Below, one piece after another: positions 36,214-45,114 of a stretch of DNA of 64,000 bases. Every line of letters begins with the position of its first letter. The stretch's first letter is position 1. The position numbers were made by a program, and so were the translations under genes. The notes beneath the pieces were generated by a model. The model saw only the letters and a list, made by a program, of their open reading frames with translations. It was not told where the DNA came from and made no database searches. This DNA is from Chthonomonadales bacterium (GTDB taxonomy: Bacteria > Armatimonadota > Chthonomonadetes > Chthonomonadales > CAJBBX01). Where the stretch lies: NCBI GenBank assembly GCA_027459625.1, contig DAIDHP010000004.1, positions 1 through 64,000 of the forward strand, read 5' to 3'.

Positions 36214-37419
36214 ATGCTCCGGTTTCTGCTCTTATTGCCGTTACTGCTCAATGTGAAACCGCCCCGGATTCCAGCCGATCCGGACTATTTCATCATTTTG
36301 GGCGCACCCGACAGTTTCTCGAAAGATATACCTCCTTCACCGCCGGAGAGTCAGCGCAAGATAGGCTTCGGCATCGTACTTTTCACGCTTCGCACGCCTT
36401 GGTCTCAGCTCCGTCAACAGGTGGAGCAGGCTTTGGATACGGCGCAGAGAGCGAATTATCCGTTGCTCATCCATATGGATGATTGGAACTTTCCGCCAGC
36501 AAACGAAACCCCGGATTGGGCGGAGTGGATCGGATTCCCTCAGCCTGGCGAAAAGCACGGGCCTTTGGTGAAACGGCGTTGGTTCGACTGGGGGCAATGG
36601 GTCGTAAGCGGCCCGCCTCCGAATTACGAATGCCCCGAGTTTCGAGCCTATATGCGCCAGCAGATTGAAAATGGAGTCGTAAAACCGGTCGCGGAGCGGC
36701 TGAAGCGGTGGCGGCGGGAGGGGAGGAGCTATCTGTTTGCTGGTCTGGTGGTGGGATGGGAGTCCGGATATTACTCGATGCCGACCATGCCGATCCCCAC
36801 GCCGAAATCAGGATCAGTCGTTTTCGACCAAAGCGATGTGGTCACCACGGGTTACGCTGCGCTCTCGGACATTGGTTATAATGCGAAGAGACTCTACACG
36901 GAGGCGAAGAAGAAGGGGATAACGGAACAAACCCTCTTCCGCCAGCTTATGACGAAGGTGGTGCACGATTACACGGAGTATCTCTGTAGGCTGTGCGTGC
37001 AGGGTGGGATCCCGAGAAATCGAGTCTATACGCACTACACTCCGAGCGCGACCATCATGAGCCCCGAGCAAATAGCCTCCGATGGGCGATTATTACCGGT
37101 GAGCGCCGCGGTGAATCGCTATTCCCGCCCCGGATACACCATGACTCACGGATGGATGGACCGCGAAAAGACCCTAGCCGGGATATGGAAGGCTGGACGT
37201 AAAAGGTGGGGGGCGGTGGAGATGGAGATCGTGCCGGGATGCGACACGGAGCAGGAGTGCCTTAACCATTTTGACTGGCTTACAAACCATGGAGCGAAGG
37301 TGCTCTGCCTGTATGGATGGACGCAGGAGAAGGGTACGCAGTTCGCAGTGAACGGCAGCGGAGCCATGGGTGCGATTAGTAAATGGTTGGAGGGGGATAC
37401 TGGAAAAAGCCATCGTTAA
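36214..37419 (+). CDS. Exported protein of unknown function, possible TIM-barrel glycosidase
   Basis: About 401 residues from the ATG at 36214, chosen for GAGGAGAGAG upstream and the signal peptide LRFLLLLPLLLNVKP. The body looks like a (beta/alpha) barrel: LLIHMDDWNFPP, LFAGLVVGWESGYYS and WGAVEMEIVPGCD end in strands with acidic residues at the positions used by retaining clan A glycosidases (Glu in GWESG, Glu in VEMEI). Aromatic residues are abundant (WFDWGQWV). No family match is recognised. It stands alone between a TPR gene and a repeat-containing gap. Confidence 0.55.
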   Translation: MLRFLLLLPLLLNVKPPRIPADPDYFIILGAPDSFSKDIPPSPPESQRKIGFGIVLFTLRTPWSQLRQQVEQALDTAQRANYPLLIHMDDWNFPPANETPDWAEWIGFPQPGEKHGPLVKRRWFDWGQWVVSGPPPNYECPEFRAYMRQQIENGVVKPVAERLKRWRREGRSYLFAGLVVGWESGYYSMPTMPIPTPKSGSVVFDQSDVVTTGYAALSDIGYNAKRLYTEAKKKGITEQTLFRQLMTKVVHDYTEYLCRLCVQGGIPRNRVYTHYTPSATIMSPEQIASDGRLLPVSAAVNRYSRPGYTMTHGWMDREKTLAGIWKAGRKRWGAVEMEIVPGCDTEQECLNHFDWLTNHGAKVLCLYGWTQEKGTQFAVNGSGAMGAISKWLEGDTGKSHR

Positions 37420-37534
37420 TGTGCAAAAATAACCGCATTGATAATCATCCGTAACTGAAACATCATAAGCTTAGTTCTTATACGACCATTCACGAGAACG
37501 ATAGTGATTTATCCCTTGATAAATACTAATATAG

Positions 37535-37617
37535 AGGTAATTGCAAAATTCAGAAAATGAGGCTAATATCGCTCATTTCATGCTCGGCGAAATAAAAAGC
37601 GAATTTTGCAATTACCT
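37535..37617. repeat. Nested palindromic element with perfect 17-bp termini
   Basis: AGGTAATTGCAAAATTC (37535-37551) and its exact complement GAATTTTGCAATTACCT (37601-37617) bound an 83-base element. Inside, AAATGAG pairs with CTCATTT. The sequence lies in a non-coding gap. Imperfect copies exist at 28872 and 43308 and a half copy at 33115. Size and structure fit a MITE or a REP-type palindrome; no transposase is in the window. Confidence 0.75.
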
Positions 37618-38243
37618 GTGTAGTTAATATCTTTGGTTCCTCGCTGTTTTGTGTGGGTATACGACAGGCGGGTATCTCTGCATTGAACTCATTCCATCCC
37701 GAAAAAGCTGTCTACTGGAGTGTGCCGATACGCTTGCAAAGCTCGATGGAGGATGTGTTGCGGGCGAACCGAGCTATTAATATTCAACCCCTTTGGTGTT
37801 GGCGGATGGCTTTCAAGCCATTTGGGATATCGCACCTCGGGATTCATCCCGATGGGAATACGGAGCGGAACTATTATAAACGCCGTCTTATTTCATGTCG
37901 CCGCTTACTCATCCGTTCATTACCCACGGGAAACAGAGAAGAACCATATGATTTCTATTTAATGGATGTAAAGCTCGTTGGATTCTATAATTAATTCAAA
38001 CACCATCTGATAAAAGGTGACGGAAATCCATGTGGAATGGAGATAAGATCGTTTCATGGTTCATTTTGATATTCCACATCAGGATATAAAGAGTTTATGT
38101 GTGATGCTTGAGCACCTATTGCCTGCACAGTATGAGGTGGAACCTAAAATACATAAACATGTATGAAACCTCGCATACTATTCTTTACATTCCATAGTTT
38201 AGGCAAATCGATTCTCGGAGAAGAAACCATTCTTGATGACAGG
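37618..38243. other. Intergenic region, possibly with degraded coding sequence
   Basis: The stretch 37680-37960 can be read in two frames as WRMAFKPFGISHLGIHPDGN or as NPFGVGGWLSSHLGYRTSGF with few stops, but without ribosome binding sites. It may be an eroded reading frame or a chance one. Nothing else is supported. Confidence 0.3.
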
Positions 38244-41051
38244 TTATTGAGCGGAAGAGGGCGAGGTAGCCTTGTTTTGTTTTGGATCCTTAAACGAATC
38301 GTTCTCAGGCTCCACGACCGAGACCCAATCCTTAGCCAAAACGCTCTTGGCGAGGCTCATAATGTCTTTCTCCGTAACCGTATCCACCATATTGGGAAAA
38401 TGCGCGTCGTAATCATATCCCAAGCCCATTAACTCATAATACGCCGGGTAAAACGCCCTCATGGCTTGAGATTCATGATCAACCAGAAATCGTCCTATCA
38501 CATAGGCTTTGGCTCGCTCCATCTCCTCCGGAGTGGGAGGCGTGGTGAGTATCGAGCGCACCGTGCTCAGAAGTAATTGCTCCGCGTATTCCTCGGTGAG
38601 CGGCTTGCCGTCCATGCGAATTTTCCCCTCCCCGTATTCCAGAAAGGCGGTTAAAATTCCGTTCAAACGCGCACTCGTCATGGTGGCTCCAAGGGAGTAT
38701 CCAATTCCGCGTTCATCCCTTATCTTGCGGAACAGTCTGGCGCCCTTTCCGCCGCCAATTAGCGCTGTGAGAACCATGGCCGCAGGATAATCCGGAGAGG
38801 TGATGGAGGGAGCGGGGAACCCCGCTACGATGAGATAGGTGTCGCAGGGGAGGGTATGCACGCAACGGGTTCCGCTTGGTGCGAGCGTATTCGCCGGAGT
38901 TGGAGATATCGGGCGAGTTGTGCGATCGTAATCCGGATCCAATTGATCTCGAATAGATTGCAGGGCTTGATCGGGTCGGATATTTCCCGCGATGGAAACC
39001 ACGGTGTTCAACGGCGTGTAGGTTCGCCAGTAGTAGTTGATCAGATCGTTTTGCGTAAGCGAATTGACCGTATCCTTCACCCCCAAATGATCGGTTTTAT
39101 AGGGGCCCGAACTGAACATGATGTTGCGAAGCCATACTTGGACGGCGAGATGCGGAGTGGTTAAATCCTCCCGTATGCGATTCAGGATATCCTCTCTGGC
39201 GGAAGGGAGTATTTTCGAATTGAATTGCGCCGTTTTCAACGCCTCGCCGATAACGAACATCGCGTCCGGGAATCCCGATGCGGTTGTCGCGAAGGTGATC
39301 TTGGTGTAGTCCGGAGTGAATTGGGCGGTCAAACTTCCTCCTGCAAGCATGACATTTTGGTCCAACGACTCCTCCGACAAATCCAAGGTGCTGCTGAAGA
39401 GACTCCTCGCGGTTAAGGCTCCCACGCCGGACAGACCCATCTCCTCGGGCTGCCCCGCTTTGACAAGCACGCATATCGACACGTAACGGGAGTAGGGATC
39501 GGGCTTGATCAGAACCCTGACGCCGGTGGAAAGGGTTGCGCGGAGGAGCGGATACTGAGAGGAATCATTCCCTGTTTGAATGTTTGGAGTGGAAATGGAT
39601 GAGCTTGAATCCGTGGAGAATGCGCCGAAATTTCGGGAAACATCGTCATTTTCGATGAACCGCCTCCTTTGAGAGCTTCGTTTCTGCTCGCCTAGATTCC
39701 CCGGTTTCATCACCCGACCGGGGGATTGCAATGTCACTCCGGTCATGTTGCCGCGAGTGATGTAACGCGCCGAGAAGTTTTCGATATCAGATGCGGTAAC
39801 GCTTTGCATATCATCGAGGTAGGTTTGCAACATGCGATAATTCCCAAGTATCTCGTAACATCCTAGCGTCTTTGATTCGCTGTCCAAGGTGTCCACGTCC
39901 TTTAACAGGATTCCGATCGCCCTGCGCTTATAGTATTCTATCGCGTTTCTCGGAAATTCGACAATACTTAGCTTGTCCAATTGGGTATGAGCAAGTTCGT
40001 ACGCCTGATCCAGGTTGCCCTTATCCGTTTCCAGGAAGATTGAGAGGACTGAAGGCCCTAGCAATGAGAGGTAATCCGATTTGTATTGCACATCGATATG
40101 GTTCGCTTTGAATGTGCGAGAGAGCAATCCGTTGTTGGGATCATTCAAAATGTTGGTGATGATGTCCAGGATGCAATCCTCCTTCATGCCGCCTGGCGAA
40201 ACGGAACGTTGGAATTGAGGGATGACGTATCCGAATGCGCATGCGGTGTCGGCGGAGGTGATAGCAGGCATGGGTGGAAGGCTGGAGGGAATCGGATAGG
40301 AGGGTAACTTGGCAACTTCCTCCCCTGTTTCCCATGTGGAGAAATTTCTACTCGCCAGTTCAAATCCGCTTGAGGTTGAGATGTCGCCAGTGAGGATGAC
40401 GGTGACGTTTTGGGGCACGTACATCCGATGATAGAAGTGGAGCACCTCATCGCGAGGAAGGGTTTGCATGATAGCCGGAATTCCCAGCACTGGTCTGGAG
40501 TATGGTGAATCTCCTAACGCAGTATGGAACAGCTTGTCAAACGCTTGGCGGTGAAGGTCATTGCGATTGATCGCAAGTTCATCCATGATCACGGATCGTT
40601 CCTTATCCATCTCCACGGGGTCGAATATCGCGTTTTGCAAAGCTTCGCTCAGCACCTTCATTGCGGTGTTTGCGCCATCCGTGGGGATGGTTGTGAAAAA
40701 ATGAGCGTAGTCCCTGCTTGTCGCAGCGTTGAGGGTTCCTCCAAGGCTTTCGATCGTTTCGTCTATTTCACCTGGCTTAAGGGTCTTGGTGCCTTTGAAG
40801 ATGCAGTGTTCAATGAAATGCGCCGCACCGCTCTCATCCGTTTTTTCATATCCGGACCCGGCGCGAACGAAGATATCCACGCTGATCAGAGGCAAAGTGT
40901 GGTCAGGCTTGACGATGACCTTTAATCCGTTTGGAAGAGTCTCGGATTGTATCCCGGATATGAGATCGATCGTATCCGCATGGATTGTCCTAAGCGATAA
41001 AAGCATAAAGCATCCGGAAACGATCCATGGAAGCCATTTACGCAAATTCAT
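38244..41051 (-). CDS. Exported tandem M16 family metallopeptidase
   Basis: About 935 residues from the ATG at 41051, whose ATGA overlap with the upstream M20 stop fixes the start. A signal peptide (WLPWIVSGCFMLLSL) is followed by a complete M16 zinc site, HFIEH at 78-82, with the third ligand Glu downstream in ERSVIMDEL. The second half is another M16 module without HxxEH but with the R/Y pair region FRKIRDERGIGYSLGA. Both halves form the clamshell that degrades peptides in the periplasm, as in PqqL-type proteins. Last gene of the SIS/M20/M16 operon. Confidence 0.92.
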   Translation of the reverse strand: MNLRKWLPWIVSGCFMLLSLRTIHADTIDLISGIQSETLPNGLKVIVKPDHTLPLISVDIFVRAGSGYEKTDESGAAHFIEHCIFKGTKTLKPGEIDETIESLGGTLNAATSRDYAHFFTTIPTDGANTAMKVLSEALQNAIFDPVEMDKERSVIMDELAINRNDLHRQAFDKLFHTALGDSPYSRPVLGIPAIMQTLPRDEVLHFYHRMYVPQNVTVILTGDISTSSGFELASRNFSTWETGEEVAKLPSYPIPSSLPPMPAITSADTACAFGYVIPQFQRSVSPGGMKEDCILDIITNILNDPNNGLLSRTFKANHIDVQYKSDYLSLLGPSVLSIFLETDKGNLDQAYELAHTQLDKLSIVEFPRNAIEYYKRRAIGILLKDVDTLDSESKTLGCYEILGNYRMLQTYLDDMQSVTASDIENFSARYITRGNMTGVTLQSPGRVMKPGNLGEQKRSSQRRRFIENDDVSRNFGAFSTDSSSSISTPNIQTGNDSSQYPLLRATLSTGVRVLIKPDPYSRYVSICVLVKAGQPEEMGLSGVGALTARSLFSSTLDLSEESLDQNVMLAGGSLTAQFTPDYTKITFATTASGFPDAMFVIGEALKTAQFNSKILPSAREDILNRIREDLTTPHLAVQVWLRNIMFSSGPYKTDHLGVKDTVNSLTQNDLINYYWRTYTPLNTVVSIAGNIRPDQALQSIRDQLDPDYDRTTRPISPTPANTLAPSGTRCVHTLPCDTYLIVAGFPAPSITSPDYPAAMVLTALIGGGKGARLFRKIRDERGIGYSLGATMTSARLNGILTAFLEYGEGKIRMDGKPLTEEYAEQLLLSTVRSILTTPPTPEEMERAKAYVIGRFLVDHESQAMRAFYPAYYELMGLGYDYDAHFPNMVDTVTEKDIMSLAKSVLAKDWVSVVEPENDSFKDPKQNKATSPSSAQ

Positions 41052-42184
41052 GCAACCGACTCCGCCGCTGCAGTCATGCATATCGCCAGCGCCCATTGAG
41101 CGGATCGTACCAAGTCATCTATCAGAATATGTTCCGAATGCGTGTGAACCGCTCTCATGCCCGTGCCGATAACGCATGCGGGGATGCCGATACGGTTATA
41201 GATGTTGGCGTCGCTTCCGCCCCCTCCCGCGCGAAGTGCGGTTGGCAAGCCGATGCTTTCCGCCGCTTTTCTCGCCAAAACGATAACCGGATCATCTTCG
41301 CGAAGCATGTAGCTTTCGTATTCGCGCGCCATGCGAATATCCACGGATGCGCCCAACTCCTCCGCTGCGGATCGAAACACCTCGGACATATGTTCCACTT
41401 GATCGGCGAGCTTTTCCTTGTTCCTGCTTCTAGCCTCAGCCCGTAGGGTTACGAATTCCGGAATCACGTTGGTTGCCACTCCGCCTTGGATCACACCAAC
41501 ATTCGCCGTTGTCTCTTCGTCGATCCTGCCAAGATTCATCCTGCTGATCGCCAGGGCGGCGGCTTGGATGGCGGAAACCCCTTTTTCCGGTTCGAATCCC
41601 GCATGAGCCGCCCTCCCTCGAAAATCGACTTCGAATATATCGTGCGTCGGTGCAGTGTATATAATCGCACCGACAGGGGGGCCGGTATCCAAAACATATC
41701 CCATTCTCGCTTTGATTAGATCGTGGCTCATATTTGCGGCTCCGCGCAAGCCGATTTCCTCGGATACGGACAAGAGCAATTGAATATCCCCATGGGGCAT
41801 CTTATTTTCCACCAACACATGCACCGTCTCAAGAATTGCGGCTAATCCCGCTTTGTCGTCCGCCCCAAGGATGGAGTTGCCGTCGGTTTTTATCACACCG
41901 CGCTCGATAATGATTATGACATCCGGGTTTGGCTCCACCGTATCGAAGTGCGCGGAAAGAAAGATCGGAACGCCGGGTTTGGCGCCGGGTATGTTTACGA
42001 TAAGGTTCCCGCAGTTCCCCCCGGTCCTATGGTGCGCATCGTCTCTGACGCATTCCAATCCCATGCCCTCAAGCATATGTTGAACATAGTCCGCAATCGG
42101 TTTCTCCTTCAACGGAGGGGTGTTGATACGACATATATCCAAAAAGAGATTGGTCAAGCGCGATACGTCAATTGTTGATGTCAT
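41048..42184 (-). CDS. M20 family metallopeptidase (peptidase T-like)
   Basis: About 378 residues. Metal ligands appear in order: FLSAHFDTVEP, GADDKAGLAAILE, SEEIGLRGA (catalytic Glu) and YVLDTGPP, with AHAGFEPEKG in the dimerisation domain and the final His in AVHTHSEHI. This pattern fits PepT-like tripeptidases or related M20 amidohydrolases. I prefer ATG 42184 (GGGGTG upstream) over the GTG at 42196. Its stop overlaps the M16 start by four bases. Confidence 0.88.
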   Translation of the reverse strand: MTSTIDVSRLTNLFLDICRINTPPLKEKPIADYVQHMLEGMGLECVRDDAHHRTGGNCGNLIVNIPGAKPGVPIFLSAHFDTVEPNPDVIIIIERGVIKTDGNSILGADDKAGLAAILETVHVLVENKMPHGDIQLLLSVSEEIGLRGAANMSHDLIKARMGYVLDTGPPVGAIIYTAPTHDIFEVDFRGRAAHAGFEPEKGVSAIQAAALAISRMNLGRIDEETTANVGVIQGGVATNVIPEFVTLRAEARSRNKEKLADQVEHMSEVFRSAAEELGASVDIRMAREYESYMLREDDPVIVLARKAAESIGLPTALRAGGGGSDANIYNRIGIPACVIGTGMRAVHTHSEHILIDDLVRSAQWALAICMTAAAESVA

Positions 42185-42198
42185 GTTCTTCTTCACCC

Positions 42199-43236
42199 CT
42201 ATCGAGTCTGCGTAATTTTTGTCAATCCTCTCGGCGCATCCGGATCCTCCCCCCTGATCTTTGCCAAATGATACGCCATCAGTTGAGCCGGAAGGATATA
42301 GAGGATCGGAGTGAGATACTCCTCACAGGAGACGGGAAGTTGCATGAATTGCGTTCCCAGCTTGCCAATCTCCTTGCTTTCCGCTGTGATAACCATCTCC
42401 CCTCCCGCTTCCCGAATGCGCAACGCCAATTCCAGCATGAAGGAGTAGGATTGATCGTTCGGGGCGTAAAGGAAGCATGGAAACCCCTCATGAAGCATGG
42501 CGACAGGTCCATGCAGAAAATCGGCCCCGGAAAAAGGTCGCGCCACCACGTAACTTGTCTCCGTCATTTTTAAAGCCGCCTCCTGAGCGGTGGCGAGATT
42601 GATACCTCGGGCAAGCACCGCACACTCCTCCATGTAACGGAACCGCTCCATCGAACGAGAAATCTTCTCCTCCATCTTCAATGCCTGGCGCATCTTGTCG
42701 GAGATAGTCTTAAGCCCGTCCATAATACTGCGATTTCCTGACAGATGTCCCACGAGCATCGCTACGAGAGCGAGAGCGGTGGTGTATGTTTTGGTGGCGG
42801 CGACCGATCTTTCCTCTCCCGCATGACAGAGGAGAGAATAATCGCTGACCCGAGTGATGGGCGAATCCGCACTGTTGGTAAGGCATGCTGTCAAAGCTCC
42901 TGCGGATCTCGCCGCCGAAAGCACCTGCACCACATCGGTGGCTTGCCCCGACTGAGATATTCCCATGGCGAGGGTGTTGGATAAATTCAAATGTGCGTCG
43001 TAAAGAGTGAATACCGATGGCGCCGCCAAGGCGACAGGCATGCCTGTAAGGATTTCAAAAAGATATTTGGCGTATGTTGCGGCGTTATCCGACGTTCCTC
43101 TCGCGGCGATTAATACGTATCGAATGTCTCGGTCCCGTATGGCGTCGGCCAGTGCGAAAACCTTTTCCTGCTCCGCCTCGATGACGTAATCCATCCAGTC
43201 AGGTTGTTCCAGTATCTCCAAGCGCATGTTCTGCAT
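42199..43236 (-). CDS. SIS domain sugar isomerase/deaminase
   Basis: About 345 residues with two SIS domains, homologous to the isomerase half of glucosamine-6-phosphate synthase. Motifs are YVLIAARGTSDNAATYAKYLFE, GISQSGQATDVVQVL (phosphosugar-binding serine loop) and ALKMTETSYVVARPFSGADFLHGP. Relatives include glucosamine-6-phosphate deaminases of the NagB-II type and fructosamine deglycases. The ATG at 43236 follows GGAGACAGAT. It leads the operon that continues with the M20 and M16 peptidases, suggesting cell-wall or glycopeptide recycling. Confidence 0.88.
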   Translation of the reverse strand: MQNMRLEILEQPDWMDYVIEAEQEKVFALADAIRDRDIRYVLIAARGTSDNAATYAKYLFEILTGMPVALAAPSVFTLYDAHLNLSNTLAMGISQSGQATDVVQVLSAARSAGALTACLTNSADSPITRVSDYSLLCHAGEERSVAATKTYTTALALVAMLVGHLSGNRSIMDGLKTISDKMRQALKMEEKISRSMERFRYMEECAVLARGINLATAQEAALKMTETSYVVARPFSGADFLHGPVAMLHEGFPCFLYAPNDQSYSFMLELALRIREAGGEMVITAESKEIGKLGTQFMQLPVSCEEYLTPILYILPAQLMAYHLAKIRGEDPDAPRGLTKITQTR

Positions 43237-43307
43237 ATCTGTCTCCATTCAGGTTCGTATAAAATAACTATTTCAATGAGGCGATAGCAAGGATCGTAAC
43301 ATGATAC

Positions 43308-43386
43308 GGGAATTGCAAAAAACAAATGTGATGAACCATCAAGCGTGTCATAAGCGCCATTAGTTTTTTTGAATTTTACAATAGCC
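43308..43386. repeat. Degenerate copy of the palindromic element
   Basis: GGGAATTGCAAAA (43308-43320) and GAATTTTACAATAGCC (43371-43386) resemble the two ends of the 37535 element at nearly the same spacing (79 bases). The interior is not conserved. Confidence 0.4.
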
Positions 43387-43476
43387 ATTTTGGCTCATTA
43401 CGCAACTAGGATATACGTAAAAGCCCGATTAGCGAATATTGCGATTGCCAGATCTATCAACTCGAACGGTAGTCGT

Positions 43477-44655
43477 TTAAGCCAGGATGATGTCATTCGA
43501 CGGCAAATTATGGTATTCCATTAGGATCATTTCGCCAAGCGGTTCGGAGGAATCGATGGAGCATAACTCCCGCATTATCACTTCAACGCCTTTTTGCTTG
43601 ATGAACTGAGATAGCTTCATCGCGGATGGATCCTCCGGGGCGTCAAAATGCAATGCCGCAGCAATGACCTTCGCCAAAGCGTCCGTCTTCACTCCGTGTG
43701 TTTCGCATAAACGGGCGGCGCCCACAAGCCTATCGTCGGGGGCTAGTTTTCGCAACGGATCCCGTGCAAGACGAAAACAAGTGTCACCTAATTCAACATT
43801 GGCAAATCGCCTTAGGAGATCCATTACATGTCCGCGATGCTCTTTACGATCGAAACCGTGTTTGCATATTAACGCCTCGCTGGTTTCCTCCAAGACTTCA
43901 TCCAATATTTTCCTGACGGAGGGTGTCTCAAGGGCTTCATAGCCGAATTCGATCCCTTCCAGATATCCAAGATAACCGAGTGTGGCGTGAGCACAATTAT
44001 GCGTGTATAGCTTCCTCTCCACCTGCGCCTGAAAATTATCCACGGGAATCACTCCGACTATTTCGGGCAGCACACCCACGATGCATTTGAAGTCAACCGG
44101 CAATCTCTTATACGCCTCCACACGGATATCCAGCGAAAACGGATCGGTTTCCGAGGGAAACTGCAGCGGAGCCATTCTGCTAACCACCGCCTGTACGAAT
44201 CCGGTGCGAGCGATAATCGTTTCCTGCACGTCGGGGGGCAGATGGTTACGAACCATTCCGCGTAGATAATCGGAGGCATCGTGAAGGTTTTCGCATATGA
44301 GAATGTTTAAAGGATCGGAAGTGATCGCCATTCTTTTCATCAAGCCTTCGGCGATAAGAGGCGCGATGGCTTTGAGTGCGCCCGCCCCGACGGCGGTGGA
44401 GGCGATGGAGCAATTCGCCACCGCTTCCGCCACGCCCCTCGCATCATGTGCTTCCATGCCCTGTATGTTATCAATGGGGATGGTTGCCGCACCTTCCCCC
44501 ACTATCCGGATATTGTAATTTCCCAAGTGATTGATGGCGTCGAGAACGGTGGGCGATATATCCACGAAAATCACACGGTATTCGCTTTCATGGAACAACT
44601 GAGCGATAAATCCCCTGCCGATGTTGCCCGCACCGAATTGCACGGCTGTTTTCAT
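43477..44655 (-). CDS. mtlD: Mannitol-1-phosphate 5-dehydrogenase family protein
   Basis: 392 residues starting with the Rossmann motif VQFGAGNIGRGFIAQLF, followed by the middle and C-terminal polyol dehydrogenase domains, with KLYTHNCAHATLGYLGYL around the conserved catalytic region. It interconverts mannitol-1-phosphate and fructose-6-phosphate with NAD, or a related polyol phosphate. GGAGACGAGC precedes the ATG. It is divergent from the zinc dehydrogenase at 45115. No mannitol PTS is in view, so the polyol phosphate source is unknown. Confidence 0.88.
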   Translation of the reverse strand: MKTAVQFGAGNIGRGFIAQLFHESEYRVIFVDISPTVLDAINHLGNYNIRIVGEGAATIPIDNIQGMEAHDARGVAEAVANCSIASTAVGAGALKAIAPLIAEGLMKRMAITSDPLNILICENLHDASDYLRGMVRNHLPPDVQETIIARTGFVQAVVSRMAPLQFPSETDPFSLDIRVEAYKRLPVDFKCIVGVLPEIVGVIPVDNFQAQVERKLYTHNCAHATLGYLGYLEGIEFGYEALETPSVRKILDEVLEETSEALICKHGFDRKEHRGHVMDLLRRFANVELGDTCFRLARDPLRKLAPDDRLVGAARLCETHGVKTDALAKVIAAALHFDAPEDPSAMKLSQFIKQKGVEVIMRELCSIDSSEPLGEMILMEYHNLPSNDIILA

Positions 44656-45114
44656 GCTCGTCTCCTATGAGCGGCGAATTCGAAATCCCACCATCATGAA
44701 ACTAAAATCTATGATTGCCATGGATTGTTCTTCGCCTGTCGATTAAAATAATGTCGAACGTAAATAGCATAATCATCAAAACATAACTTTCCACGCCAAG
44801 TCGGATGGAAAATCCTTTGGTTTTGCGGTCACATCAGTTGTTGCGATAAAAACGCTTTATGCTTCTTTCTACAAGAGCGATATCGAGTGAAAGCCCATTC
44901 CTCGTTTTTTCGCGTTCACCTTACATGAATAATATTAGCTTACATCCGTCAAATTTCCTATGGTATGGGCTTATGAATTGTCAAGCAAACCTGGTTTGCA
45001 TGGAGAAAGACAGAAAGAGACTCTTTTCTCATCAGATCGCATCCATTGAAGCCGAAATATATCCTGGTGTGCCATGATATAAAATATACGCTTTTCAAAT
45101 GGGGGATGTGCATT
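44656..45114. other. Divergent intergenic region
   Basis: The 459-base gap between the mtlD-like and alcohol dehydrogenase genes must hold both promoters. A TATAAA at about 45078 lacks a partner at the right distance. Short open frames here are not supported. Confidence 0.4.

Noticed and set aside
44859-45077. A 72-codon frame upstream of the zinc dehydrogenase
   Set aside because: No ribosome binding site; it lies in the divergent promoter region and has random composition.
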